Position numbers and translations under genes: made by a program
From: Streptomyces atroolivaceus
Lineage (GTDB): Bacteria > Actinomycetota > Actinomycetes > Streptomycetales > Streptomycetaceae
DNA length: 64,000 nt
Assembly: GCF_000717025.1 (NCBI RefSeq)
Contig: NZ_JNXG01000002.1
Span: 434,001-498,000 of the forward strand
Direction: 5' to 3'
Shown: positions 46,606 through 55,842 of the stretch, piece after piece
Position numbering within the stretch: position 1 is the first letter of the stretch
Layout of the letters: each line of letters starts with the position of its first letter
Notes under the pieces: model-generated
Told to the model about the DNA's origin: nothing
The model's input: the letters and a program-made list of their open reading frames with translations, nothing else
The model's database searches: none

Positions 46606-48453
46606 ATGTGCGGAATCGTGGGTTATGTCGGGGCGCAGTCGGCGCAGGATGTCGTTGTCGCGGGGCTGAAGCGGCTGGAGTACCGGGGCTACGACTCCGC
46701 CGGGGTCGCCGTCCTCGCGGACGGAGGGCTGGCGGCTGCCAGGAAGGCGGGGAAGCTCCTCAACCTGGAGAAGGAGCTCAAGGACCGGCCGCTGCCGGCC
46801 GGGAACACCGGTATCGGGCACACCCGTTGGGCCACGCACGGAGGGCCCACCGACGCCAACGCCCATCCGCATCTCGACAACGCCGGCCGGGTCGCCGTCG
46901 TGCACAACGGGATCATCGAGAACTTCGCCGCCCTGCGCGGGGAGCTGGCCGGACGGGGCCATGACCTGACCTCCGAGACCGACACCGAGGTGGTCGCCCA
47001 CCTGCTCGCCGAGGCGTACTCGTCGGGCGGTGACCTGGCGGAGGCCATGCGCCAGGTGTGCCGCCAGCTGGAGGGCGCGTTCACCCTGGTCGCCGTGGTC
47101 GCGGACGAGCCCGACGCGGTGGTGGGGGCCCGGCGGAACTCGCCGTTGGTGGTGGGGGTGGGTGACGGGGAGATGTTCCTCGCCTCCGATGTGGCCGCCT
47201 TCATCGCGCACACGCGGGACGCGATCGAGCTGGGCCAGGACCAGGTGGTCGAGCTGCGCCGGGACGGGGCCACGGTCACCGGTTTCGACGGCCGCCCCGC
47301 CGACGTACGTGAGTACCACGTGGACTGGGACGCGTCGGCCGCAGAGAAGGGCGGATACGCCTCCTTCATGCTCAAGGAGATCGCCGACCAGCCCAAGGCC
47401 GTCGCCGACACACTGCTCGGCAGGGTCGACGGCTCGGGCACGCTCCACCTCGACGAGGTGCGCATTGCGCCGGGCGTGCTCCGCGAGGTCGACAAGGTCG
47501 TCGTCGTCGCCTGCGGGACCGCCTTCCACGCCGGGATGATCGCCAAGTACGCCATCGAGCACTGGACGAGACTGCCCTGCGAGACGGAGCTCGCCAGCGA
47601 GTTCCGCTACCGCGACCCGATCCTGGACCAGCGCACCCTCGTCGTCGCCATCTCGCAGTCGGGCGAGACGATGGACACGCTGATGGCGGTCCGGCACGCC
47701 CGCGAGCAGGGGGCGAAGGTCCTCGCCATCTGCAACACGAACGGGTCGACCATCCCCAGGGAGTCGGACGCCGTCCTCTACACGCACGCCGGCCCCGAGG
47801 TCGCCGTGGCCTCGACCAAGGCGTTCCTGACGCAGCTCGTCGCCTGCTACCTCGTCGCGCTGTACCTCGGGCAGGTACGCGGCACCAAGTGGGGCGACGA
47901 GATCCGCACCGTCGTGCGTCAGCTCTCCGAGATGTCCGGCGCGGTCGAGCGGGTCCTGGGGACGATGGAGCCGGTACGGGAACTGGCGCGGTCCCTGGCC
48001 GGCCACGACACCGTGCTCTTCGTGGGCCGGCACGTGGGCTACCCGGTGGCCCTGGAAGGCGCGTTGAAGCTCAAGGAGCTCGCGTACATGCACGCCGAGG
48101 GCTTCGCGGCCGGGGAGCTCAAGCACGGGCCGATCGCGCTGATCGAGGAGGGCCTGCCGGTCGTCGTCGTCGTGCCGTCCCCGCGCGGCCGTTCGGTGCT
48201 GCACGGCAAGATCGTGTCGAACATCCAGGAGATCAGGGCCCGGGGTGCCCGTACCGTCGTCATCGCGGAGGAGGGCGACGACGAGGTCGTCCCGTACGCC
48301 GACCACCTCATCAGGATCCCGGCTACGCCTACGCTGCTTCAGCCGCTGGTCGCCACGGTGCCGTTGCAGGTGTTCGCCTGCGAGCTGGCCACCGCCCGGG
48401 GCAACGAGGTGGACCAGCCGCGCAATCTGGCGAAGTCCGTGACAGTCGAATGA
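46606..48453 (+). CDS. glmS: Glutamine-fructose-6-phosphate aminotransferase
   Basis: The 615-residue enzyme makes glucosamine-6-phosphate. The N-terminal nucleophile is Cys2 (MCGIVGYVG), the glutaminase domain spans about 1-240, and two SIS domains follow (SQSGETMDTLM). The conserved end is DQPRNLAKSVTVE. No glmS ribozyme is seen upstream. It starts a forward run with acpS, nnrD and alr. Confidence 0.98.
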   Translation: MCGIVGYVGAQSAQDVVVAGLKRLEYRGYDSAGVAVLADGGLAAARKAGKLLNLEKELKDRPLPAGNTGIGHTRWATHGGPTDANAHPHLDNAGRVAVVHNGIIENFAALRGELAGRGHDLTSETDTEVVAHLLAEAYSSGGDLAEAMRQVCRQLEGAFTLVAVVADEPDAVVGARRNSPLVVGVGDGEMFLASDVAAFIAHTRDAIELGQDQVVELRRDGATVTGFDGRPADVREYHVDWDASAAEKGGYASFMLKEIADQPKAVADTLLGRVDGSGTLHLDEVRIAPGVLREVDKVVVVACGTAFHAGMIAKYAIEHWTRLPCETELASEFRYRDPILDQRTLVVAISQSGETMDTLMAVRHAREQGAKVLAICNTNGSTIPRESDAVLYTHAGPEVAVASTKAFLTQLVACYLVALYLGQVRGTKWGDEIRTVVRQLSEMSGAVERVLGTMEPVRELARSLAGHDTVLFVGRHVGYPVALEGALKLKELAYMHAEGFAAGELKHGPIALIEEGLPVVVVVPSPRGRSVLHGKIVSNIQEIRARGARTVVIAEEGDDEVVPYADHLIRIPATPTLLQPLVATVPLQVFACELATARGNEVDQPRNLAKSVTVE

Positions 48454-48834
48454 GTGAGTGAGCACGTGATCATTGGGGTCGGGATCGATGTGGCGGAGAT
48501 CGAACGCTTCGGCGCCGCGCTGGAGCGCACGCCCCAGCTGGCCGAGCGGCTCTTCCTCGAGCGGGAGTTGCTGCTGCCCGGCGGGGAGCGGCGGGGAGTC
48601 GCCTCGCTGGCGGCCAGGTTCGCCGCGAAGGAGGCACTGGCCAAGGCGCTCGGAGCGCCGGGCGGGCTGCTCTGGACCGACGCCGAGGTGTGCGTCGAGG
48701 ACAGCGGGCGGCCGCGCCTGGAGGTCCGCGGCACCGTCGCGGCGCGGGCGGCCGAGCTCGGCGTCCGCAGCTGGCACGTGTCGCTCAGCCACGACGCGGG
48801 GGTGGCGTCGGCCGTGGTGATCGCGGAGGGTTGA
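48454..48834 (+). CDS. acpS: Holo-[acyl-carrier-protein] synthase
   Basis: The 126-residue 4'-phosphopantetheinyl transferase has [12 protein letters not shown] near the start and [14 protein letters not shown] at about 54-67, the two metal/CoA-binding motifs. It activates ACPs. GTG at 48454 abuts the glmS stop; a GTG at 48466 would give a protein starting at IIGVGIDV, which matches some relatives. Confidence 0.95.
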   Translation: MSEHVIIGVGIDVAEIERFGAALERTPQLAERLFLERELLLPGGERRGVASLAARFAAKEALAKALGAPGGLLWTDAEVCVEDSGRPRLEVRGTVAARAAELGVRSWHVSLSHDAGVASAVVIAEG

Positions 48835-48838
48835 GGGT

Positions 48839-50290
48839 ATGCGACATGCCTACAGCGTCGAGACCGTACGGGCCGCCGAGAGGGCGCTCATGGCACGGCT
48901 TCCGGAGGGTGCGCTGATGCAGCGCGCCGCCGCCGGACTGGCGGTGGCCTGCGGCGACCTGCTCCGGCGCAACGGGCGGGTGTACGGGTCCCGGGTGCTG
49001 CTCCTCGTCGGCAGCGGCGACAACGGCGGTGACACGCTGTACGCGGGGGCCCGGCTGGTCAGGCGCGGGGCCGGGGTGCGGGCCCTGCTGACGTCGCCGG
49101 ACAAGGTCCACGGGGCCGCGCTGGCCGCCCTGCTGGCGGCGGGTGGGCAGGTCCTCGACGGCCCGGACCTCGGGGCGTTCGGCCCCGTCGACCTCGTCGT
49201 CGACGGCATCACCGGGATCGGGGGCCGCGGGGGCCTGCGACCCGAGGCGGCGGCGCTCCTCCGCGCGGTCACAGGAGGCCACGCGCCCGTGCTCGCGGTG
49301 GACCTGCCGAGCGGCGTCGAGGCGGACACCGGCCAGGTGCTCGGCGCGGCCGTACGGGCGGACGCGACCGTCACCTTCGGTACGTACAAGCCGGGGCTGC
49401 TCATCGACCCCGCCGCCGGACACGCGGGCGCGCTCAGGCTCGTCGACATCGGCCTGGCGCCGGAACTGCCCGCACGGCCGGATCTGGAGGCCCTCCAGTA
49501 CGCCGACGTGGCCGCCCTGCTGCCCGTGCCCGACGGCGAGAGCGACAAGTACCGGCGCGGGGTCGTCGGTGTGGCCGCCGGCTCGGAGCGGTACCCGGGC
49601 GCGGCCGTGCTGGCGGTCGCCGGGGCGCTGCGCGGGGGCGCCGGGGCCGTGCGGTACGCGGGCCCCGGGGCCGACGCGGTGATCGCCCGCTTCCCGGAGA
49701 CGCTGGTGCACCCCGGCCCTCCGTCGGAGGCCGGACGCGTGCAGGCCTGGGTGGTCGGGCCAGGCCTCGGAGACTCCTCGGCAGCGGCCGGAGCGGTGTC
49801 CGACGCGCTTGCCTCGGACGTCCCCGTGCTGGTCGACGCGGACGGGCTGCGGCTGATGGACGCGGCGGTCGTGCGCTCCCGGACCGCGCCCACGGTCCTC
49901 ACCCCGCACGCCGGCGAGGCCGCCGCGCTGCTCGGGGTGGCGCGCGAGGAGGTCGAGGCGGGACGGCTCGCCGCGGTGCGGGAACTGGCCGCGCGCCACC
50001 ACGCCACGGTGCTGCTGAAGGGCTCGACGACCCTCGTCGCGGAGCCCGGGGACACGGCCGTCCGCGTCAACCCGACCGGCACGTCCTGGCTCGCCACGGC
50101 GGGCAGCGGCGACGTGCTGTCCGGGCTGACCGGTTCGCTGCTCGCCGCGGGCCTCGCGCCGCGCGACGCCGCGTCGGTGGGCGCCTACCTGCACGGGCTC
50201 GCGGCGCGCCGGGCCTCGGACGGGGCGCCGGTCGCCGCGCAGGACGTCGCCGACGCCGTACCGGCGGCGTGGCGGGACGTGCGGGCCTGA
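48839..50290 (+). CDS. nnrD: Bifunctional NAD(P)H-hydrate epimerase/dehydratase
   Basis: The 483-residue protein joins an N-terminal YjeF-type epimerase (LLLVGSGDNGGDTLYAGARL at about 55-74) and a C-terminal ADP-dependent dehydratase of the ribokinase-like fold (NPTGTSWLATAGSGDVLSG near residue 415). It repairs hydrated NAD(P)H. It starts 4 nt after acpS, so coupling is likely. Confidence 0.95.
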   Translation: MRHAYSVETVRAAERALMARLPEGALMQRAAAGLAVACGDLLRRNGRVYGSRVLLLVGSGDNGGDTLYAGARLVRRGAGVRALLTSPDKVHGAALAALLAAGGQVLDGPDLGAFGPVDLVVDGITGIGGRGGLRPEAAALLRAVTGGHAPVLAVDLPSGVEADTGQVLGAAVRADATVTFGTYKPGLLIDPAAGHAGALRLVDIGLAPELPARPDLEALQYADVAALLPVPDGESDKYRRGVVGVAAGSERYPGAAVLAVAGALRGGAGAVRYAGPGADAVIARFPETLVHPGPPSEAGRVQAWVVGPGLGDSSAAAGAVSDALASDVPVLVDADGLRLMDAAVVRSRTAPTVLTPHAGEAAALLGVAREEVEAGRLAAVRELAARHHATVLLKGSTTLVAEPGDTAVRVNPTGTSWLATAGSGDVLSGLTGSLLAAGLAPRDAASVGAYLHGLAARRASDGAPVAAQDVADAVPAAWRDVRA

Positions 50291-50341
50291 TCCACGCTGG
50301 AGACCGGAAGCCGGAGCGGAGCGAACGGACGGTGATCGGTC

Positions 50342-50728
50342 GTGGGCAGTGGCAGCGGCATACGCGTGCGCAGGGTGTACGACCCGCCGGAGGACGACGA
50401 CGGCACCCGCGTCCTGGTCGACCGCCTCTGGCCGCGCGGGATCTCCAAGGAGCACGCGGCGGTCGACCTGTGGGCCAAGGACGTGACCCCTTCGAAGGAA
50501 CTCCGCACCCGGTACCACGAGGACCGCTCCGAGAACCGGTACGGCGACTTCGTGGACCGCTACCGCACCGAGCTCGGTGACCCCGAGCACACCGAGGCCG
50601 TGGAGGGGCTGCTCGCCCTGCTGCGCCGGGGCGGGCCGGTCACCCTCGTCACGGCCGTGAAGGACGTGCCGGCCAGCCATGTCCCGGTCCTCGTCGACCA
50701 TCTGGAGGACGCCCTCGACCACCGGTGA
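50342..50728 (+). CDS. DUF488 family protein
   Basis: The 128-residue protein contains RVYDPPEDDDGTRVLVDRLW and PRGISKEHAAVDLWAKDVTP, typical of DUF488 (YeaO-like). The function is not known. The start is GTG. It sits between nnrD and alr in the same direction. Confidence 0.92.
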   Translation: MGSGSGIRVRRVYDPPEDDDGTRVLVDRLWPRGISKEHAAVDLWAKDVTPSKELRTRYHEDRSENRYGDFVDRYRTELGDPEHTEAVEGLLALLRRGGPVTLVTAVKDVPASHVPVLVDHLEDALDHR

Positions 50729-50788
50729 CCGCCTCACCGGGCACAGAGGTCGAGGGCACAGGCGTACGGCTCTGAGACACTGGGCGCG

Positions 50789-51943
50789 ATGAACGAGACA
50801 GCGACCATGAGAGCCCGTGCCGAGATCGACCTCGCCGCGTTGCGCGCCAATGTGCGCGCCCTGCGCGCGCGGGCGTCCGGGGCGCAGCTCATGGCCGTGG
50901 TGAAGTCCGACGCGTACGGGCACGGGGCGGTGCCCTGCGCCAGGGCGGCGCAGGAGGCCGGGGCTGCCTGGCTGGGCACCGCCACCCCGCAGGAGGCGCT
51001 CGCGCTGCGGGAGGCCGGGATCGGCGGCCGGGTGATGTGCTGGCTGTGGACGCCCGGCGGCCCCTGGCGAGAGGCGGTCGAGGCCGACATCGACGTCTCG
51101 GTGAGCGGCATGTGGGCACTGGACGAGGTCACCGCCGCCGCCACGGAGGCCGGGGTCCGGGCCCGGGTCCAGCTCAAGGCGGACACGGGTCTGGGACGTA
51201 ACGGCTGCCAGCCCGCGGACTGGCCCGCGCTCGTCTCGGCCGCCCGCGCGGCCGAGGACGCGGGCATCCTGCGCGTCACCGGTCTCTGGTCGCACTTCGC
51301 CTGCGCGGACGAACCCGGCCACCCGTCGATCGCCGCCCAGCTGAACGTCTTCCGCGACATGGTGGCGTACGCCGAGAAGGAGGGCGTCCGGCCCGAGGTG
51401 CGGCACATCGCCAACTCCCCGGCGACGCTCACGGTGCCCGAGTCCCACTTCGACCTCGTACGCACCGGTATCGCGATGTACGGCATCTCGCCCAGCCCCG
51501 AGCTGGGCACACCGGCCGACTTCGGGCTGCGGCCCGTCATGACGCTCGCCGCCTCCGTCGCGCTGGTCAAGCAGGTGCCCCCGGGCCACGGCATCAGTTA
51601 CGGGCACCACTACACGACCTCCGCCGAGACGACGCTCGCGCTGGTGCCCGTCGGGTACGCGGACGGCATCCCGCGCCACGCCTCGGGCCGGGGCCCCGTC
51701 CTCGTCGGAGGCGCCGTCCGCAGGATCGCGGGGCGGGTGGCGATGGACCAGTTCGTGGTCGACCTCGGGGGCGAATCCCTCGACGCGGGCGCGGAAGCGG
51801 TGCTGTTCGGGCCGGGGGACCGGGGCGAACCGAGTGCGGAGGACTGGGCCGAGGCGGCGGACACGATCGCTTACGAGATCGTCACGCGCATCGGCGCACG
51901 CGTTCCCCGCGTCCACCTCCACGAGGACTCCGGCCGGGGCTGA
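50789..51943 (+). CDS. alr: Alanine racemase
   Basis: The 384-residue PLP enzyme makes D-alanine for peptidoglycan. The PLP lysine is Lys39 in VVKSDAYGHG. The second active-site region is GISYGHHYTTSAETTLALVP, and GRVAMDQFVVDLG is also typical. It is in a run with glmS and hydrolase genes, in line with wall precursor supply. Confidence 0.97.
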   Translation: MNETATMRARAEIDLAALRANVRALRARASGAQLMAVVKSDAYGHGAVPCARAAQEAGAAWLGTATPQEALALREAGIGGRVMCWLWTPGGPWREAVEADIDVSVSGMWALDEVTAAATEAGVRARVQLKADTGLGRNGCQPADWPALVSAARAAEDAGILRVTGLWSHFACADEPGHPSIAAQLNVFRDMVAYAEKEGVRPEVRHIANSPATLTVPESHFDLVRTGIAMYGISPSPELGTPADFGLRPVMTLAASVALVKQVPPGHGISYGHHYTTSAETTLALVPVGYADGIPRHASGRGPVLVGGAVRRIAGRVAMDQFVVDLGGESLDAGAEAVLFGPGDRGEPSAEDWAEAADTIAYEIVTRIGARVPRVHLHEDSGRG

Positions 51944-52005
51944 GACCCCGGCCCCGCCGGGAGCACGGTCCGACGACGACAACGACGACGAAGGAGCACG
52001 GCACG

Positions 52006-53232
52006 GTGAGCGAGACCAGCGCCGAGGACGTGGTGGCGACGGCGGCCGTCGCGGCGGCCGGCTGGCGCCGGGCGGGCATCGCCGGGGCGGCGATAGGCGT
52101 CATCGCCGCGGGCGCGGCGGCGGGTGTGGCCGTCGAGCGGCTCACCGTGGGCCGGGGGATGCGCAAGAAGGCCCGCCTCGCGCTGGACGCGTCGGGCCCG
52201 TACGGCTCCCTGCGGGGGCTGCCCGGCCGGGCGGTGGCGGACGACGGAACCGAGCTGTACTACGAGGTCGACGAGATCGAGCCGGACGGCGGTACGAGCC
52301 GCGCGGGCAGGGGCCCCGGGGCGAATGTCGCCGCGGGCTCAGGACCCCGCCGCCGCCGGCTCTTCGGCAGCAAGGACCCCGCGCCCCTGACCGTCGTCTT
52401 CAGCCACGGCTACTGCCTCGGCCAGGACTCCTGGCATTTCCAGCGTGCCGCGCTGCGCGGTCTGGTCCGCACGGTCCACTGGGACCAGCGCAGCCACGGC
52501 CGCTCGGAGCGGGGCAGGGCGCAGACCGAGGGCGTACCGGTCGGCATCGACCAGCTCGGCCGCGATCTCAAGGCGGTCCTCGACGCGGCGGCGCCGGAGG
52601 GCCCGCTGGTGCTGGTCGGGCACTCCATGGGCGGCATGACGATGATGGCGCTCGCCGACCGCTACCCGGAGCTGATCCGTGACCGGGTGGCCGCGGTCGC
52701 GTTCGTCGGGACGTCGAGCGGCAAGCTCGGCGAGGTGAACTTCGGACTGCCGGTGGCGGGCGTGAACGCGGTGCGACGGGTGCTGCCCGGGGTGCTGAAG
52801 GCGCTCGGGTCGCAGGCCGAGCTGGTGGAGCGCGGGCGGCGGGCGACCGCCGACCTGTTCGCGGGGCTGATCAAGCGGTACTCCTTCGGATCGCGGGACG
52901 TGGACCCGGCGGTCGCGCGGTTCGCGGAGCGGCTCATCGAGTCGACCCCGATCGATGTGGTCGCCGAGTTCTACCCGGCGTTCACGGAGCACGACAAGAG
53001 CGGGGCGCTGCCCGCCTTCCGCGAACTCCCCGTGCTGATCCTGGCCGGTGACAAGGACCTCGTGACCCCCAGCTCGCACAGCGAGGCCATCGCGGACGAA
53101 CTCCCGGACGCGGAGCTGGTCATCGTGCCGGACGCCGGTCACCTGGTGATGCTGGAGCATCCGGAGACGGTGACCGACCGGCTGGCGGACCTGCTGGTGC
53201 GGATCGGAGCCGTTGCGGCCGAGGCGCGCTGA
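52006..53232 (+). CDS. Membrane-anchored alpha/beta-hydrolase
   Basis: The 408-residue protein has one N-terminal hydrophobic segment (GIAGAAIGVIAAGAAAGVAVE), so it is probably anchored, then an alpha/beta-hydrolase fold. The nucleophile elbow is GHSMGGMT with the Ser at about residue 207; the late His is in DAGHLVMLEHPE. The substrate is unknown. The GTG start follows a GGAGC ribosome site. Confidence 0.88.
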   Translation: MSETSAEDVVATAAVAAAGWRRAGIAGAAIGVIAAGAAAGVAVERLTVGRGMRKKARLALDASGPYGSLRGLPGRAVADDGTELYYEVDEIEPDGGTSRAGRGPGANVAAGSGPRRRRLFGSKDPAPLTVVFSHGYCLGQDSWHFQRAALRGLVRTVHWDQRSHGRSERGRAQTEGVPVGIDQLGRDLKAVLDAAAPEGPLVLVGHSMGGMTMMALADRYPELIRDRVAAVAFVGTSSGKLGEVNFGLPVAGVNAVRRVLPGVLKALGSQAELVERGRRATADLFAGLIKRYSFGSRDVDPAVARFAERLIESTPIDVVAEFYPAFTEHDKSGALPAFRELPVLILAGDKDLVTPSSHSEAIADELPDAELVIVPDAGHLVMLEHPETVTDRLADLLVRIGAVAAEAR

Positions 53233-53251
53233 TCCTCTACCGTTGGTCGGC

Positions 53252-53782
53252 ATGGAAGCAGCGCACAACGGCCCGGTGACCGACACCGCACCGGGCACCG
53301 TCAACCTGGACGTCACCGTCGAGTCCCCCGAGGAGATGAAGGAGCTGGGCCGCCGGATCGCCCGCGTGCTGGCCCCCGGCGACCTGGTGATGCTCACCGG
53401 GGAGCTCGGCGCGGGCAAGACGACCCTGACCCGCGGCCTCGGCGAGGGCCTCGGGGTGCGCGGTGCCGTGACCTCGCCGACGTTCGTGATCGCCCGGGTC
53501 CATCCGCCCCTGGGCGAGGGCCCGGCCCTGGTCCACGTCGACGCGTACCGCCTGGGCGGTGGCCTCGACGAGATGGAGGACCTGGACCTCGACGTGTCGC
53601 TGCCGGAGTCGGTGGTCGTCGTCGAGTGGGGCGACGGCAAGGTCGAGGAGCTGTCGGAGGACCGGCTGCGCGTGGTGATCGACCGCGCGGTCGGCGACAC
53701 GGACGACGAGCGCCGCACAGTGACCCTGGTGGGGATCGGCGCGCGCTGGGCGGAGCTGGGCGCGGAGCTGGCGGGGACCTGA
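53252..53782 (+). CDS. tsaE: tRNA threonylcarbamoyladenosine ATPase subunit TsaE
   Basis: The 176-residue P-loop ATPase has GELGAGKTTLTRGLGEGLG (Walker A) at about 50-68, TSPTFVIARVHPP, and VHVDAYRLGG with the switch region. It works with TsaB and TsaD, both encoded just downstream, to make t6A on ANN-decoding tRNAs. ATG at 53252 is used. Confidence 0.95.
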   Translation: MEAAHNGPVTDTAPGTVNLDVTVESPEEMKELGRRIARVLAPGDLVMLTGELGAGKTTLTRGLGEGLGVRGAVTSPTFVIARVHPPLGEGPALVHVDAYRLGGGLDEMEDLDLDVSLPESVVVVEWGDGKVEELSEDRLRVVIDRAVGDTDDERRTVTLVGIGARWAELGAELAGT

Positions 53783-53872
53783 TCCCCGCTCCCACGGGGG
53801 CCGTGGCGGCGCCTGAGCGGGATTGGCGGGGGCGTCGGCGCACGGGGGACGGACGCATGGCACACCTGCGGG

Positions 53873-54030
53873 GGCCGATCCTGTGCGTGTCGGCCCCCGC
53901 CACCACCGGCGAGTCTCCGGTGACGCCGGGATACGGCGCTCTCCGGGCGGGTGCTCGGGCACCGGGTGGGCCCGGCCGCCGACGTCTTCTCCCTCGGCGC
54001 CGCGCTCGTGCAGGCGGCGAGCGGGGATCG
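53873..54030 (+). pseudogene. Decayed Ser/Thr protein kinase fragment
   Basis: One frame reads SPVTPGY (to 53934) and a second frame, reached by a frameshift, reads VLGHRVGPAADVFSLGAALVQ from 53951. Together these match the activation segment and helix F of bacterial Ser/Thr kinases (VGTPGYMAPEQ then GPAADVFSLG). There is no start, no catalytic lobe and no full frame. It is probably the residue of a lost or rearranged kinase gene. Confidence 0.6.
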
Positions 54031-54214
54031 GCGTGATCGGTCCGGTGATCGACCTGGCCGAGGACCGTCGGCCGTGTGTGGTCCCTGTTCCCGTCCTCGG
54101 GACTCCCTGAGCGCGTTGCCGGTGTTCCGACGCGGGCCCGGGGGAGCACTTTCCGACAGATCGTCGGTAAAATGTTGCGCACGGGCGGCCCGTCGTGTTC
54201 CCATGGGTGCAAGG

Positions 54215-54233
54215 ATTGGTTAGGTCTACCTAA
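54215..54233. promoter_or_regulatory. Iron-box-like site (DmdR/IdeR type)
   Basis: The 19-mer ATTGGTTAGGTCTACCTAA matches 14 of 19 positions of the DmdR1/IdeR box TTAGGTTAGGCTAACCTAA. Its inner part is a perfect inverted repeat, GTTAGGT-CT-ACCTAAC (54219-54234). It lies 33-51 nt before the ATG at 54266, overlapping the likely promoter, so iron-dependent repression of the small ORF is a testable guess. Confidence 0.5.
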
Positions 54234-54265
54234 CTGCACCCCTGGACGAAGCCCGAGGAGGCAGC

Positions 54266-54448
54266 ATGCCGACGCCTGAGCGTGAAGTGCAGCCGCAGTC
54301 GTCGCAGGCGGAGCCGCCGTCGGTGTCCGCGCTGTCGATGAAGGACCTGCTGGCCTCCTGCGCGGCCGCGACGGCGGTGTCGACGCCGCCCCGCGACGAG
54401 CGGGCCGATGAAGGCGACACCGAGGACGTGGGGCGCGACGCGGCGTAG
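54266..54448 (+). CDS. Small 60-residue protein of unknown function
   Basis: The ATG follows GAGGAGG at a good distance. The product is hydrophilic at both ends with a short Ala/Cys-rich middle (MKDLLASCAAATAVSTPP) and an acidic end. No domain is known to me. The iron-box-like palindrome upstream is its main clue. It is convergent with the gene at 54460-55026. It could instead be chance, though the ribosome site favours expression. Confidence 0.6.
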   Translation: MPTPEREVQPQSSQAEPPSVSALSMKDLLASCAAATAVSTPPRDERADEGDTEDVGRDAA

Positions 54449-54459
54449 CCGCCCGGTCC

Positions 54460-55026
54460 TCAGGGGACGACGACGACCTTCACGCCGACCGTGGCGAAGG
54501 TCCACAGCACGTCGCCGTCCGCCCTCTTCATCCGCACCCCGCCGGTCTTCATCGTGGGGTCGGGACTCTGCATCGAGTCGTCCTGCGCGGCGCTGAAGCC
54601 GACGGACACGTCGTCGACGTTCGCGAAGCGCACCACGTGCTCGATCGGGACGCCGTCGGAGCCCTTGATGCTGCCGGAGCGCGAGGTCACCCCGTACACA
54701 CCGGGCGGCGGGCTCACCGAGCTGGGCATGACGGCGAACGTCCGGAGGGCCTTCTCCTTGTCGTCCACGATCCACACTCGGCGGTCCTTCAGCGCGTACA
54801 CGACGCGGGCCCCGGTGCCGGAGTCCGCCGGGACCGCGAACGGCTTTCTGGACGGCTGGGGCTGGGGCTTGGGGGTGGGGGCGGCGGACGCCGGGCCGGA
54901 GGCCTCGGCCGAGGGGGCTGCGACCGAGTCGGGCGCGTTCGCCGACGCCTGGTAGGCGAGGAAACAGACCGCGGCCAGCGCCGCGGCAGTGAGCCCGGCC
55001 ACGATTCCCGAGCTGCCCCTTGCCAC
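54460..55026 (-). CDS. L,D-transpeptidase-like protein lacking the catalytic cysteine
   Basis: The 188-residue protein has a hydrophobic N-terminal signal or anchor (GIVAGLTAAALAAVCFLAYQ), a Pro/Ser/Ala-rich linker, then a YkuD-like domain: RVVYALKDRRVWIVDDKEK, HVVRFANVDDVSVGF, and TGGVRMKRADGDVLWTF. In active enzymes this last part reads SHGC(I/V)R. Here Cys is replaced by Gly, so peptide cross-linking activity is unlikely. It may bind peptidoglycan. GTG at 55026 is used (AGGGGACC upstream). Confidence 0.75.
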   Translation of the reverse strand: MARGSSGIVAGLTAAALAAVCFLAYQASANAPDSVAAPSAEASGPASAAPTPKPQPQPSRKPFAVPADSGTGARVVYALKDRRVWIVDDKEKALRTFAVMPSSVSPPPGVYGVTSRSGSIKGSDGVPIEHVVRFANVDDVSVGFSAAQDDSMQSPDPTMKTGGVRMKRADGDVLWTFATVGVKVVVVP

Positions 55027-55179
55027 CGTGAGGTCCCCTTTCACATGCGTCCGTCGCATGTCGTACAAGCATTTACGTCGTACACGCGTATACCCGGCGA
55101 CGGTACCAGCAGCGGAGGGGGAGACCGGGACGCCGTACGGGCTGCCGTGGCCGGGTCGGCGGAGCCGTAGGCTGTTTGT

Positions 55180-55842
55180 GTGCTGCTGCTCGCCATGGAT
55201 ACCGCCACCCCCGCTGTCACCGCCGCCCTTCACGACGGGACCGCCGTCATCGCCGAGACCGGCCAGGTCGACGCCCGGAGGCACGGGGAGCTGCTGCTGC
55301 CCGCCGTCGACCGGATCCTCGCCGAGGCCGGGGTCACGCTCGACGCCGTGACCGACGTGGCCGTCGGGGTCGGCCCCGGCCCGTACACCGGGCTGCGCGT
55401 CGGCCTCGTCACCGCGGCGACCTTCGGCTCCGCCCTCTCGGTGCCGGTGCACGGCCTGTGCACGCTGGACGCCCTCGCGTACGCCGCAGGACGGGACGGT
55501 CTCGAAGGCCCGTTCGCCGTCGCGACCGACGCACGCCGCAAGGAGGTCTACTGGGCGCGGTACGAGGACTTCCGCACCAGGGACGGCGAGCCCGCCGTCG
55601 ACCGGCCCGCCGACATCGCGGACCGGCTCGCCGGCCTGGCCGTGGCCGGTGCGGGAGCGCTGCTCTACCCCGAGGCCTTCCCGGACGCCCGCGGACCGGA
55701 ACACGTGTCCGCGGGGGCGCTCGCCTCCCTGGCCGCCGAACGCCTGGCCGCCGGCGACTCCCTGCTCCCGCCGCAGCCCCTCTACCTCCGCAGGCCCGAC
55801 GCCCAGGTGCCGAAGAACTACAAGGTGGTCACCCCGAAGTGA
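55180..55842 (+). CDS. tsaB: tRNA threonylcarbamoyladenosine protein TsaB
   Basis: The 220-residue ASKHA-fold protein starts [19 protein letters not shown] and has [20 protein letters not shown], the usual TsaB motif. It is the partner of TsaD in t6A synthesis. The GTG start lies next to the divergent L,D-transpeptidase-like gene. Its end overlaps rimI by 4 bp (GTGA). Confidence 0.96.
   Translation: MLLLAMDTATPAVTAALHDGTAVIAETGQVDARRHGELLLPAVDRILAEAGVTLDAVTDVAVGVGPGPYTGLRVGLVTAATFGSALSVPVHGLCTLDALAYAAGRDGLEGPFAVATDARRKEVYWARYEDFRTRDGEPAVDRPADIADRLAGLAVAGAGALLYPEAFPDARGPEHVSAGALASLAAERLAAGDSLLPPQPLYLRRPDAQVPKNYKVVTPK

Noticed and set aside
48785..51982. 1065-codon minus-strand frame opposite acpS, nnrD and alr
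   Set aside because: It is antisense to three clear housekeeping genes and has no domain.
53626..54036. Open frame running from tsaE into the kinase relic as one gene
   Set aside because: It shares the tsaE coding region in another frame and matches kinase sequence only over a few residues before the frameshift.
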